NCBI GenBank assembly: GCA_030592525.1
Contig: JAUVIW010000030.1
Location: 1-9,871, forward strand
Length of the DNA stretch: 9,871 nucleotides
Source: an archaeon
GTDB taxonomy: Archaea > B1Sed10-29 > WALL01
Direction: 5' to 3'
Within the stretch, counting starts at the first letter, position 1, and every line of letters begins with the position of its first letter. The position numbers and the translations under genes were made by a program. Below the pieces are notes generated by a model. That model had not been told where the DNA came from and did not search any database. It saw only the letters and a list, made by a program, of their open reading frames with translations. Positions 1 to 5,583 of this stretch are shown here, in pieces.

Positions 1-1
1 C

Positions 2-271
2 AAGACCCCTGAACAAAAACTGAAAAAGTTTGTTGACAGGGCTCTCGATGACCTGAAACGCGACCCCACCTGCGGAACACACATCCCAAAACGGATAGTC
101 CCAAGAGAGTATAGGGCAAGGGGTGCCAAAAACCTATGGAAATACAATCTGCCGGGAGCATGGCGCCTGCTGTACACCATCAAAGGCAATAGCGTCATGA
201 TAATGGCGATAGTCCTGGACTGGATGAGCCACAAGGACTATGAACGGCTCTTCGGGTACAAAAGAAGGTAA
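2..271 (+). CDS. RelE/ParE-type toxin, 5' end outside the window
   Basis: The open frame runs from the window edge to a TAA at 269-271 and gives 89 visible residues; the start lies upstream. The C-terminal half reads KNLWKYNLPGAWRLLYTI, then a hydrophobic strand, then VLDWMSHKDYERLFGYKRR. This is the pattern of an archaeal RelE/ParE-superfamily toxin: a Lys/Arg-rich strand, an aromatic W-x-L-Y-T-I strand, and a terminal D-W-x-x-H-K-x-Y-E-R-x-F element. Members are small mRNA-cleaving or gyrase-poisoning toxins neutralised by a neighbouring antitoxin. Which activity applies here cannot be told. Any antitoxin partner would be upstream, out of view. A complete toxin-antitoxin operon follows within 70 bases, so two toxin genes sit side by side. 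Family assignment comes from recalled motif patterns. Confidence 0.8.
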   Translation, partial: KTPEQKLKKFVDRALDDLKRDPTCGTHIPKRIVPREYRARGAKNLWKYNLPGAWRLLYTIKGNSVMIMAIVLDWMSHKDYERLFGYKRR

Positions 272-298
272 TGGTTCAAGCAACCATCACCAAAACCA

Positions 299-321
299 TT
301 TTATAGTAATTCACTATAAAA
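299..321 (+). promoter_or_regulatory. Promoter and palindromic operator of the toxin-antitoxin operon
   Basis: TTTTATAGT (299-307) and ACTATAAAA (313-321) form a perfect 9-bp inverted repeat with a 5-base spacer. The left arm is a TATA box centred near 302-303, which places transcription start near 328-332. A Shine-Dalgarno-like AAGGGTG (328-334) then sits 6 bases before ATG 341. A palindrome covering the core promoter is what autorepression by the antitoxin or the toxin-antitoxin complex would need. The repeat is seen directly; its use as an operator is inferred. Confidence 0.7.
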
Positions 322-340
322 TACAATAAGGGTGCCAATC

Positions 341-586
341 ATGAGCCAGGTTACAGTAACGCTCGACAAGGACGCGGACCGCGTGGTAGGTGTGGTGAAA
401 AGCCTGTACGGCCTGTCCTCAAAAGACAAGGCAATACAGCTCATAATCCACGAGAAAGGCGATGAAATGCTGGAAAAGCACATCAAGCCAAGCTTTGTCA
501 AGGAAATCAGGCGCATAGAGAAGCAAGGCAAGTACAAGAAGTTCTCCTCCATTGAAGAGATGGTGAGAGAGATTGAAAAAACGTGA
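341..586 (+). CDS. DUF2683-type antitoxin of a type II toxin-antitoxin system
   Basis: This gene encodes 81 residues. It opens with MSQVTVTLDKDADRVVGVVKS, a short beta strand followed by a helix as in ribbon-helix-helix-like antitoxins. It continues with YGLSSKDKAIQLIIHEKG and a charged C-terminal tail that probably wraps the toxin. The layout (strand, V-V-x-x-K-x-x-Y-G-L, K-x-x-A-I-x-L-I) resembles the archaeal DUF2683 family, which is commonly found beside RelE toxins. The start is ATG 341 because AAGGGTG lies 6 bases upstream. An in-frame GTG at 332 overlaps that ribosome site and is less likely. The 3' end overlaps the toxin gene by 14 bases, the usual arrangement for keeping toxin synthesis dependent on the antitoxin. 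The stop is TGA. Confidence 0.8.
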   Translation: MSQVTVTLDKDADRVVGVVKSLYGLSSKDKAIQLIIHEKGDEMLEKHIKPSFVKEIRRIEKQGKYKKFSSIEEMVREIEKT

Positions 587-854
587 TTTCCACTACACCA
601 AACCCCTGGAAAAGAAACTACGCAAGCTTCTCCGTAAGAACAAGCGGGCTTACCAAGAAGTAATCAGCAAGATAAGACAGATTGCCTCGTCCCCAAATAT
701 AGAGCACTACAAAAACCTGAGGAGCCCGCTGCAAGAATACAAGGGAGTACACGTCCTAAGCAGCTTCGTGCTCACGTTCAAGTACGACAGGGAAAGAGAC
801 GAAGTGGAATTCATAAAGCTAGAGCACCACGACGATGTCTACGAGTACCGCTAG
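573..854 (+). CDS. RelE/StbE-family mRNA interferase toxin
   Basis: This 93-residue basic protein has the RelE layout: a Lys/Arg-rich helical hairpin (residues 10-45), then KNLRSPLQEYKGVHV, a strand SFVLTFKYD, and the terminal EFIKLEHHDDVYEYR. The closing H-H-D-x-V-Y is typical of archaeal RelE toxins, which cleave mRNA at the ribosome and are blocked by the upstream antitoxin. The start must be TTG 573, because an in-frame TGA at 564-566 closes the frame just upstream and no ATG or GTG follows in a sensible place. GGTGAG (562-567) lies 5 bases before it and acts as the ribosome site inside the antitoxin gene. A weak TTG start plus the 14-base overlap would keep toxin yield below antitoxin. 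The stop is TAG, showing that TAG terminates translation in this genome. Confidence 0.85.
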   Translation: MKKRDFHYTKPLEKKLRKLLRKNKRAYQEVISKIRQIASSPNIEHYKNLRSPLQEYKGVHVLSSFVLTFKYDRERDEVEFIKLEHHDDVYEYR

Positions 855-867
855 CGTTTTGGCAATA

Positions 868-878
868 GAAATAAAAGC
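868..878 (+). promoter_or_regulatory. Probable TATA box of the five-helix membrane protein gene
   Basis: GAAATAAAAGC sits between the toxin stop and the next gene, centred near 873. Transcription would begin near 900. AGGTG (901-905) then lies 6 bases before TTG 912. It is the only AT-rich element in the 57-base gap. Confidence 0.45.
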
Positions 879-911
879 GGGCACCGCTCATAGTAGTGAG
901 AGGTGTTGGAA

Positions 912-1511
912 TTGAAGCGAATAACTGACTTGATAAACGGCCAGGGGGCAATGCTCAAGAGGCTCTCCAAGGAAAGCAGTGTCTGGAAAGCAGGGCTCAC
1001 GCTCGCAGCAGTATCAGTTGTGACTGCAGCCCTCCACCCAATAGCGCTAATAGCCATCCCAGAAAAAGGGTTAGATGTATTGGTCGGCTCATGGTTGGCT
1101 ATGGGCGGCATGGCATTCGGTTTCTACGCACTGCTCAGCATCATGCTCATGGCCACGAGCCGAGTGCTCAAAGGAAAAGCCAAGGCAAAAGAAGTGTTAA
1201 CAGGGTTGTTCTACGCATTCTCAATCTCATCAGTAATCTCGTTCATCGCGACATGGCCAAGCATGCTCTTTATCTCGGGAGTAGTCGAGTACACCACGGC
1301 CCTGCTCCCCGCAGTACTCATCCTACTGATGGTCGGTGGCTTCGTATCACTAGCAGCGTTCATATCCTACGTATCCCTGGCATTATGGAAAGTGAACAAG
1401 CAGCCCATCGGCTACGTGGCAGCGACAATGATATCCGCATCAATCATCACATGGGTCGGGCTCGTGGTAGTGATAATCATCGCATACAGGACGATGATGG
1501 GCACGTGGTGA
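912..1511 (+). CDS. Five-helix integral membrane protein, possibly Yip1-like
   Basis: This encodes 199 residues with a short polar N-terminus containing KRITDLINGQ. Five hydrophobic segments follow at about residues 26-49, 56-84, 95-123, 130-160 and 166-192. The loop between segments 2 and 3 is basic (LKGKAKAKEV). Five or six helices after a soluble N-terminus, with a K-E-V-L-x-G-x-x-Y-A-x-S-x-x-S stretch, recall archaeal Yip1-domain proteins, but the match is weak and no function is claimed. The start is uncertain. TTG 912 has AGGTG six bases upstream; GTG 903 overlaps that site and would add three residues as a leaderless start. The gene ends with TGA only 3 bases from the stop of the convergent small membrane protein gene. 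Confidence 0.7.
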   Translation: MKRITDLINGQGAMLKRLSKESSVWKAGLTLAAVSVVTAALHPIALIAIPEKGLDVLVGSWLAMGGMAFGFYALLSIMLMATSRVLKGKAKAKEVLTGLFYAFSISSVISFIATWPSMLFISGVVEYTTALLPAVLILLMVGGFVSLAAFISYVSLALWKVNKQPIGYVAATMISASIITWVGLVVVIIIAYRTMMGTW

Positions 1512-1514
1512 CAG

Positions 1515-1802
1515 TCAAATAAAGTTAAGTATGCCGATGAGCGCGAAGAGCACGGCGACGACGTACAAAATGTTTACAACGGGCTTCTTGCCGCGGTACC
1601 GCTGGATGCCATCGAACACCATGAACGCAAAGAGCGCGATGAACGGCAGCAGGAGCACCAGAAAACCTGCTAACCCTGTTGCGGTCGTCGGAACGGACTC
1701 AAGAACAAGCATTGGCACAACAGAAATGAACACCATGCTGAACAACAGCAGGCCTCCAACTCCAGCCTCGATAACCCCAAAGAACTTGTGCTCGTCAGAC
1801 AT
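1515..1802 (-). CDS. Small three-helix membrane protein, function unknown
   Basis: This encodes 95 residues, starting MSDEHKFF. Hydrophobic helices lie at about residues 10-34, 42-63 and 75-93, with a basic loop QRYRGKKP between the last two. I do not recognise the family. The start is ATG 1802, because the TATA box centred at 1829 is 27 bases upstream, the spacing used throughout the minus strand here. An in-frame GTG at 1811 would be only 18 bases from the TATA box and is rejected. No Shine-Dalgarno site is visible, so the mRNA is probably leaderless. The gene is last in the minus-strand exported-protein block and converges with the five-helix membrane protein gene. Confidence 0.75.
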   Translation of the reverse strand: MSDEHKFFGVIEAGVGGLLLFSMVFISVVPMLVLESVPTTATGLAGFLVLLLPFIALFAFMVFDGIQRYRGKKPVVNILYVVAVLFALIGILNFI

Positions 1803-1821
1803 ACCATACACTTGTGGGAGC

Positions 1822-1842
1822 GGCGTTTAAATGGCTAACGCC
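1822..1842 (-). promoter_or_regulatory. Promoter with palindromic element, first identical copy
   Basis: The plus strand contains GGCGTT, a 9-base centre holding TTTAAAT, then AACGCC. The outer six bases on each side form a perfect inverted repeat. The TATA box (1826-1832) is centred 27 bases from ATG 1802. The whole 21-base element recurs unchanged at 2890-2910. Confidence 0.8.
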
Positions 1843-1857
1843 GGGAAAGCAGCTAAC

Positions 1858-2268
1858 TTACTCCGCGGGCGCTTCAGCATTAAAGCCCAAGTGGTACCTG
1901 CCCTCATTCGCGAACACGCGGATGCGGCCGGTCTGGTTGGACAAGGCAGTTATCTTTCCGATGCCCATGTCAAAACCATCGCCGAACAAGTAGTCAGGGG
2001 CGCAGTACTCGGACTCATGCATGCACAGGAGCACGGAGCCGGCGCCAACACCCGCAGCGACCTCGATGTCGCCTATAATCACTTCCTTGTTCTCGATGAA
2101 ATCAACGGGGTACGCAGAAACACGCGCCTCGCCGGACACGGTCTTCATTACGGATATCTGCTGGGGGATGTAAGTGTCAGCAGGACTGGAGCTCGGAGGG
2201 GCAGTGCCAATGCATCCCGAGGTCAAAACCACGAGTGCAAGAAGTATAACAACTAATAACTTGTTCAT
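1858..2268 (-). CDS. Small lipoprotein with an ectodomain related to the next gene upstream
   Basis: This encodes 136 residues. The N-terminus MNKLLVVILLALVVLTSGC is a lipoprotein signal with lipobox L-T-S-G-C19, followed by a Pro/Ser linker (residues 20-32). The mature protein would be lipid-anchored on the outer face of the membrane. The remainder looks beta-rich, with one Cys pair (C82, C89) and the pattern C..C-x-x-D-Y...F-D...G-x-I-R-V...Y-x-x-G. The membrane protein encoded just upstream shows the same pattern, so the two ectodomains are probably homologous. No enzyme motif is visible. ATG 2268 lies 26 bases from its TATA box, which suggests a leaderless mRNA. Confidence 0.8.
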   Translation of the reverse strand: MNKLLVVILLALVVLTSGCIGTAPPSSSPADTYIPQQISVMKTVSGEARVSAYPVDFIENKEVIIGDIEVAAGVGAGSVLLCMHESEYCAPDYLFGDGFDMGIGKITALSNQTGRIRVFANEGRYHLGFNAEAPAE

Positions 2269-2290
2269 GCCCTAAGCTACCTCACAGGGG

Positions 2291-2297
2291 TTTAAAA
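2291..2297 (-). promoter_or_regulatory. TATA box overlapping the stop codon of the preceding gene
   Basis: TTTAAAA on the plus strand is centred 26 bases from ATG 2268. The TAA stop of the upstream membrane protein gene (2294-2292) lies inside it, so one gene ends within the next gene's core promoter. It lacks the TAACGC flank found at five other minus-strand promoters. Confidence 0.75.
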
Positions 2298-2870
2298 GAT
2301 TATTGGAGGCTCAATAACCAGCATGTAGAGGTTGTAGGCGAATACAGCGAAGCCGATAAGGAAAAGTAATGCCCCAAGGCCCATGGCCCAGTTATTTTTC
2401 TTCCCCAAGCCGAAAATTGCGATGAAAGCACCCAAGACTGCAACTAATCCCGCAGCAAACATGATGTACTCCTGCGGAATGGACTCCGGGGATATGTAGA
2501 CTCCGACATAAAAAACGCCGTTGTCATTGTACACCCTCACCTTGCCCATAAAGTCATGGCCTGCACTGGGTGTGACTGAACTATCTGATACATCGAACAT
2601 GTCCTCGGGGATTACGTAGTCAACAGGACATTTGCCCTCAATGGACTGCGTACAAAAGCGAACCTTGCTGGCATTCGACAGGTTCTCAAGTTCTGCCGCA
2701 CTGACCTCAGTGCCATCAATAAAATAGAAGGGGATACCCCAATCCGATCCGGAACCAGACGTGTCCTTAACGCTTTCAATCACCATTATCGTACCATGGA
2801 GAGCCTCAACAGCAGGCGGCGTGGCACTAACGCAAGCTAAAATCAGCAGTAGTATCAGAAAGCGTTTCAT
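2292..2870 (-). CDS. Exported protein with ectodomain and two C-terminal membrane helices
   Basis: This encodes 192 residues. The signal peptide is MKRFLILLLILACVSA. An extracytoplasmic domain spans residues 20-130, with C73 and C81 in V-R-F-C...C-P-V-D-Y and then G-K-V-R-V...Y-V-G-V. Two membrane helices follow at about 136-154 and 161-186, separated by GKKNNW. The ectodomain can be aligned by eye with that of the adjacent lipoprotein, which shares the Cys pair, D-Y, F-D, G-x-x-R-V and Y-x-x-G. The start is ATG 2870, 27 bases from the TATA centre at 2897; an in-frame GTG at 2873 is less likely. I do not recognise a named family. It may present the same ligand-binding module as the lipoprotein with a different anchor. 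Confidence 0.75.
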   Translation of the reverse strand: MKRFLILLLILACVSATPPAVEALHGTIMVIESVKDTSGSGSDWGIPFYFIDGTEVSAAELENLSNASKVRFCTQSIEGKCPVDYVIPEDMFDVSDSSVTPSAGHDFMGKVRVYNDNGVFYVGVYISPESIPQEYIMFAAGLVAVLGAFIAIFGLGKKNNWAMGLGALLFLIGFAVFAYNLYMLVIEPPIIF

Positions 2871-2889
2871 CACCCATATTCTGATAGCA

Positions 2890-2910
2890 GGCGTTTAAAT
2901 GGCTAACGCC
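2890..2910 (-). promoter_or_regulatory. Promoter with palindromic element, second identical copy
   Basis: This is identical over 21 bases to 1822-1842: GGCGTT and AACGCC arms around TTTAAAT. The TATA box (2894-2900) is 27 bases from ATG 2870. It begins one base after the TGA stop of the preceding surface-protein gene (2912-2914), so the stem could also act in RNA as a 3' end structure. Confidence 0.8.
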
Positions 2911-2911
2911 T

Positions 2912-3610
2912 TCAGACCTTTTTCCTGTGCTTACTGGCTGGCTTTGGTTTGGAGCCGAAAACGCGGAACAACACGTAAAGCAGCCCGACAGCAAACACGA
3001 GCACGATACCCGCCACAAGCAGGAACCCACCGCCCAAAACCAGCAGGAAATTATCATCCTCACCCGGGTCATCTGGCACGGAGGTGTTTTGGCCGTCACC
3101 AGGCGGGGGAGTGGTGCCCGGAGGCAGGATGACGCCGGGCGGTGGAGTGACACCAGGCGGCTTCGCCGCAATCTCAACCATCGGCGCCTCCACAACAACA
3201 AGGCCACTGGCATCCTTGACCAAAAGCGTGTCGCTAACCATGGCCTTGGAGATAATCAGCTCGACCTGTGCCTTCTCTTCCACGACAACCACGTCACCGC
3301 CGTCCGGCGTGAACTTCTGCGAGCCATCGTCACTGAACAAGTCTGTTGGGGGGGCGTCATACAAGGTTATCAGCGGGAAGCCAAAGGACTCCTCCAATAC
3401 GGTGGCACCGGATGAAGTGACGGACAGGGAGTAGTCACCCTCCTGGATTATGGATGGAGGTGGGCCGTCAAGCGCCTTTTGCTCAACAACACTCACCACG
3501 CCGTTGTCATATTCCAACACAATGAGCCATGACCCATCATCAGCCCAAGAAAAGTCTTCTGCGGCGAACACGGCGCAGAGCAACAGAATCAAGAGGATAA
3601 CTCGTTTCAT
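2912..3610 (-). CDS. Single-pass surface protein coupled to the M64-type protease
   Basis: This encodes 232 residues. The signal peptide is MKRVILLILLLCAVFA. A Cys-free, beta-rich ectodomain (residues 20-148) is rich in Val, Asp and Gly. A Pro/Gly stalk at 150-172 repeats PPG units (PPGVTPPPGV, LPPGTTPPPG). A membrane helix spans about 188-216, ending in a basic cytoplasmic tail KPKPASKHRKK. Its ATG (3610-3608) overlaps the TGA of the protease gene (3609-3607) in an ATGA junction, with GGAGG seven bases upstream inside the protease gene. It is therefore translated from the protease mRNA by coupling and needs no promoter of its own. The tight coupling suggests it anchors, regulates or is processed by the protease. 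That role is inferred; no named family is recognised. Confidence 0.8.
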   Translation of the reverse strand: MKRVILLILLLCAVFAAEDFSWADDGSWLIVLEYDNGVVSVVEQKALDGPPPSIIQEGDYSLSVTSSGATVLEESFGFPLITLYDAPPTDLFSDDGSQKFTPDGGDVVVVEEKAQVELIISKAMVSDTLLVKDASGLVVVEAPMVEIAAKPPGVTPPPGVILPPGTTPPPGDGQNTSVPDDPGEDDNFLLVLGGGFLLVAGIVLVFAVGLLYVLFRVFGSKPKPASKHRKKV

Positions 3611-4920
3611 GCGTACGCCTCCAGCTTCTCCTCGATAAAGTGCTTGCTGACCTCGTTGAACACCTTGCCCTTGCCTGCGGGCGCATTGAAATTACTCTTC
3701 ATGATGCCATGCTCGCTGGAACGGTACCAGTCGGAATAGCTGCAGCCGCGGTAGATGTCTATCAGGGGATACTTGTCCTCCGAAATCATGCTCTTGAACT
3801 GTGTCTCGCAATTGCTTCTGGCGAGTTGCTCCATCGTGCCCGCACTGCCCCTGGAGCAGCAGTTCCTCGTACGAAATATGTCAACGACCCTTTGCACAAG
3901 GCCTTTCAGGCCGATGTTGTATTCGTCGAGCAGTCCGGCGAAGCTGTGGCCGAACTCATGCAGCGCGACGTAGGGCGCGAGGTTGGCGGTGATATCGCCA
4001 CCGGCATATATCTTCACGACTGAGTAGCCGCTGTTCAGGCGCGCGTGGCTCCCGATGAAAGGTGTCTTGTGATAGTCCAGGACAATCACGTTGTCTGCGA
4101 AGGAGCAGCGGTGCCTGACATCCTTTATTGATTCGCCGGTGTGGAGATTGGGGCGCGCGTACCAGTAATTGATTTTCGCGTCATTCGCCTTCAGTGGCTC
4201 GGTCTCTCGGAACACGTCCATTGCCTGGCTCACGTTCCAGGAAAACCTGCCGTTTCGCCTCATGCTCGTCTCCGTGACACTGGCGTAAAATGCATTCCTT
4301 CTCAGGATACTCGTATACGGCACACTGCTCTCGAACACACCTATCTCATCCACATTATCGCCAATGAAAAGGATGTCTAATTTGGTCGAGGGGTCACCCT
4401 GGTAACTCTTAGTCATGCACGCGCAAGCGGCATTCCCATCATAGCCGGAACCCACTTTGTTAAGGCCTTCGCCCGCACAGTCAGTATCAGCGCAATCCAC
4501 ATTGCCATCGCCGTCGTTGTCCACGCCGTCGTCACACGCGGACTCTCTGTCAGGCATCCATGCATCCATGCATTGCACGGCTTCCTTCGCGAAAACATCC
4601 ATGGCTTCGGAGTACCGCTTGACAAAATCCTCCTCGAAGTCATTGAAATCCTTCACGCACGTCGAGTATGGCTTCTGGTCTCCGGCGACGCATGCCTCGT
4701 ACTCGGCGTACCTCGCGTTCCATTCATTCACGTATCCAGTGGCCACGGGGTAGGATGTCTTGTTGTAATGCTCTTCGTAGCAGTCAAGGTAGTTCGCGAA
4801 ATACGGGCTCGATAAGTACTCCTGCATCTCATCACCGTTATCCAAGCGATTATAGTACGGGCCGCTGGCCAGGGCAGGGACTACGAGCAATAGGATGGCG
4901 ATGAATGCAAAAAGTCTCAT
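3607..4920 (-). CDS. Secreted M64-type zinc metallopeptidase with MopE-like metal-binding motif
   Basis: This encodes 437 residues. The signal peptide is MRLFAFIAILLLVVPALA. A Cys-containing helical region (about 25-125) is followed by a MopE/thrombospondin-3-like calcium-binding motif at 129-148 (CDDG, DNDGDGNVDC, DTDC). A peptidase domain runs from about 180 to the end. The zinc site HEFGHSFAGLLDEY (321-334) gives H321, E322 and H325, with D332 or E333 as likely third ligand. A candidate Met-turn, EHGIM, is at 403-407. HExGHxxxxLxDEY plus a downstream IM is the signature of the M64 (IgA peptidase) family. The protein should act outside the cell, stabilised by several disulfides (CC at 354-355 is unusual). 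It is the first gene of a two-gene unit with the coupled surface protein. ATG 4920 is 26 bases from its TATA box. Substrate is unknown. Confidence 0.88.
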   Translation of the reverse strand: MRLFAFIAILLLVVPALASGPYYNRLDNGDEMQEYLSSPYFANYLDCYEEHYNKTSYPVATGYVNEWNARYAEYEACVAGDQKPYSTCVKDFNDFEEDFVKRYSEAMDVFAKEAVQCMDAWMPDRESACDDGVDNDGDGNVDCADTDCAGEGLNKVGSGYDGNAACACMTKSYQGDPSTKLDILFIGDNVDEIGVFESSVPYTSILRRNAFYASVTETSMRRNGRFSWNVSQAMDVFRETEPLKANDAKINYWYARPNLHTGESIKDVRHRCSFADNVIVLDYHKTPFIGSHARLNSGYSVVKIYAGGDITANLAPYVALHEFGHSFAGLLDEYNIGLKGLVQRVVDIFRTRNCCSRGSAGTMEQLARSNCETQFKSMISEDKYPLIDIYRGCSYSDWYRSSEHGIMKSNFNAPAGKGKVFNEVSKHFIEEKLEAYA

Positions 4921-4940
4921 GTATGGGGCTATCCGCCAGA

Positions 4941-4950
4941 GGTTTAAATA
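4941..4950 (-). promoter_or_regulatory. Promoter of the protease/surface-protein pair
   Basis: GGTTTAAATA on the plus strand holds a TATA box at 4943-4949 centred 26 bases from ATG 4920. The TAG stop of the upstream gene (4952-4954) is only two bases from the TATA box. It lacks the TAACGC flank seen at five other minus-strand promoters, so regulation may differ. Confidence 0.75.
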
Positions 4951-4951
4951 C

Positions 4952-5542
4952 CTATTTCTTGCGGTACGCCCTTAGCGTGGCTTTCTTCCGCGCGCCCTTG
5001 GCATGAACACGGTACGCATCATTCTCCTGCTTGCTATGCTTGAAGCTCTTCTTCCTGGGAGCCAAGTGCTTCTCGCGCCACTTCTTCCAGATACTGCCCT
5101 TAGCCCGCCTCGCATACATCGCGAGGTCAACGCGCTTCATCCCAAGCTCCGCAGCGGCGTCATGGGGGGAAAGCGAAAAATTATCCTCGATGAAATCAGC
5201 AATCAGCTTGTCACCAAGCGCCTGGCCGAAAAACGACTTGATATGCCTCAAGCCATAAGACTTCTTCATGTCGAACAGCTCGCGCGCAAGCGACTCATGC
5301 GTCTTCGAAGGCGCATTTTCCATGAGTTCATACAGCTTCTGCCTGTCCCTTGGCTTGACATCGAGAACCGTCGCCTTGCGCCCTCCCTCCAAAAACCAGG
5401 TCCTTCTGGAAGGGTCAATATCCAGCTTGCGGGAAAGCAAGAGAAGCGTGAACGCGGAATCATCTTTCGCCAGCTTGCGAGCTAAGCCTGCTATCTCCTT
5501 CTTGCCCTTAGGCGACTGCCAATCCCATTCCGACTTAGGCAT
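4952..5542 (-). CDS. Basic probable DNA-binding protein, second copy of a tandem pair
   Basis: This encodes 196 residues. A conserved N-terminal region (11-120) contains LARKLAKDD, S-R-K-L-D and APSKTHESLARELFD. The segment SLSPHDAAAELGMKRVDLAM (123-142) has helix-turn-helix spacing: helix, G-M turn, recognition helix, then YARRAK. A Lys/Arg-rich tail of about 45 residues follows. The protein is therefore probably a DNA-binding regulator or chromatin-associated factor, but no named family is recognised. The gene immediately upstream (5576-6187) is a paralogue: in an ungapped hand alignment about 94 of the first 150 residues match, while the tails have diverged. The start is ATG 5542, 28 bases from the TATA centre; an in-frame TTG at 5545 is rejected. 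The stop is TAG. Confidence 0.75.
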   Translation of the reverse strand: MPKSEWDWQSPKGKKEIAGLARKLAKDDSAFTLLLLSRKLDIDPSRRTWFLEGGRKATVLDVKPRDRQKLYELMENAPSKTHESLARELFDMKKSYGLRHIKSFFGQALGDKLIADFIEDNFSLSPHDAAAELGMKRVDLAMYARRAKGSIWKKWREKHLAPRKKSFKHSKQENDAYRVHAKGARKKATLRAYRKK

Positions 5543-5579
5543 CAACAGTAATTAGCGCAAAGAGTGTTTAAATGCCTAA
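5535..5579. repeat. Inverted repeat flanking the core promoter, downstream paralogue
   Basis: TTAGGCAT (5535-5542, containing the complement of the start codon) and ATGCCTAA (5572-5579, next to the TATA box) are perfect 8-bp inverted arms 29 bases apart. The upstream paralogue has the same arms at the same spacing. Placed on both sides of the transcription start region, they could be paired binding sites for the helix-turn-helix products themselves. The repeat is observed; the role is inferred. Confidence 0.55.
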
Positions 5580-5583
5580 CGCT
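5563..5583 (-). promoter_or_regulatory. Promoter of the downstream helix-turn-helix paralogue
   Basis: The 21-base element (AGTGTTTAAATG, then CCTAACGCT) is identical to 6208-6228 and related to those at 1822 and 2890. The TATA box (5567-5573) is 28 bases from ATG 5542. The TAG stop of the upstream paralogue (5578-5576) lies inside the element. Confidence 0.8.

Noticed and set aside
1822..1842. Hairpin as an intrinsic terminator
   Set aside because: The arms are only 6 bp with no following T run, and the element contains a correctly placed TATA box on the other strand. Promoter use explains it better, though a secondary 3' end role is not excluded.
1831..2256. Plus-strand open frame opposite the lipoprotein gene
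   Set aside because: The minus strand here has a clear lipobox, signal peptide and TATA box. The plus frame starts inside a minus-strand promoter element and has no recognisable features.
3084..3165. Collagen-like repeat from the PPG-rich region
   Set aside because: Only a handful of imperfect PPG units occur just before a membrane helix. A flexible Pro/Gly stalk is the simpler reading.
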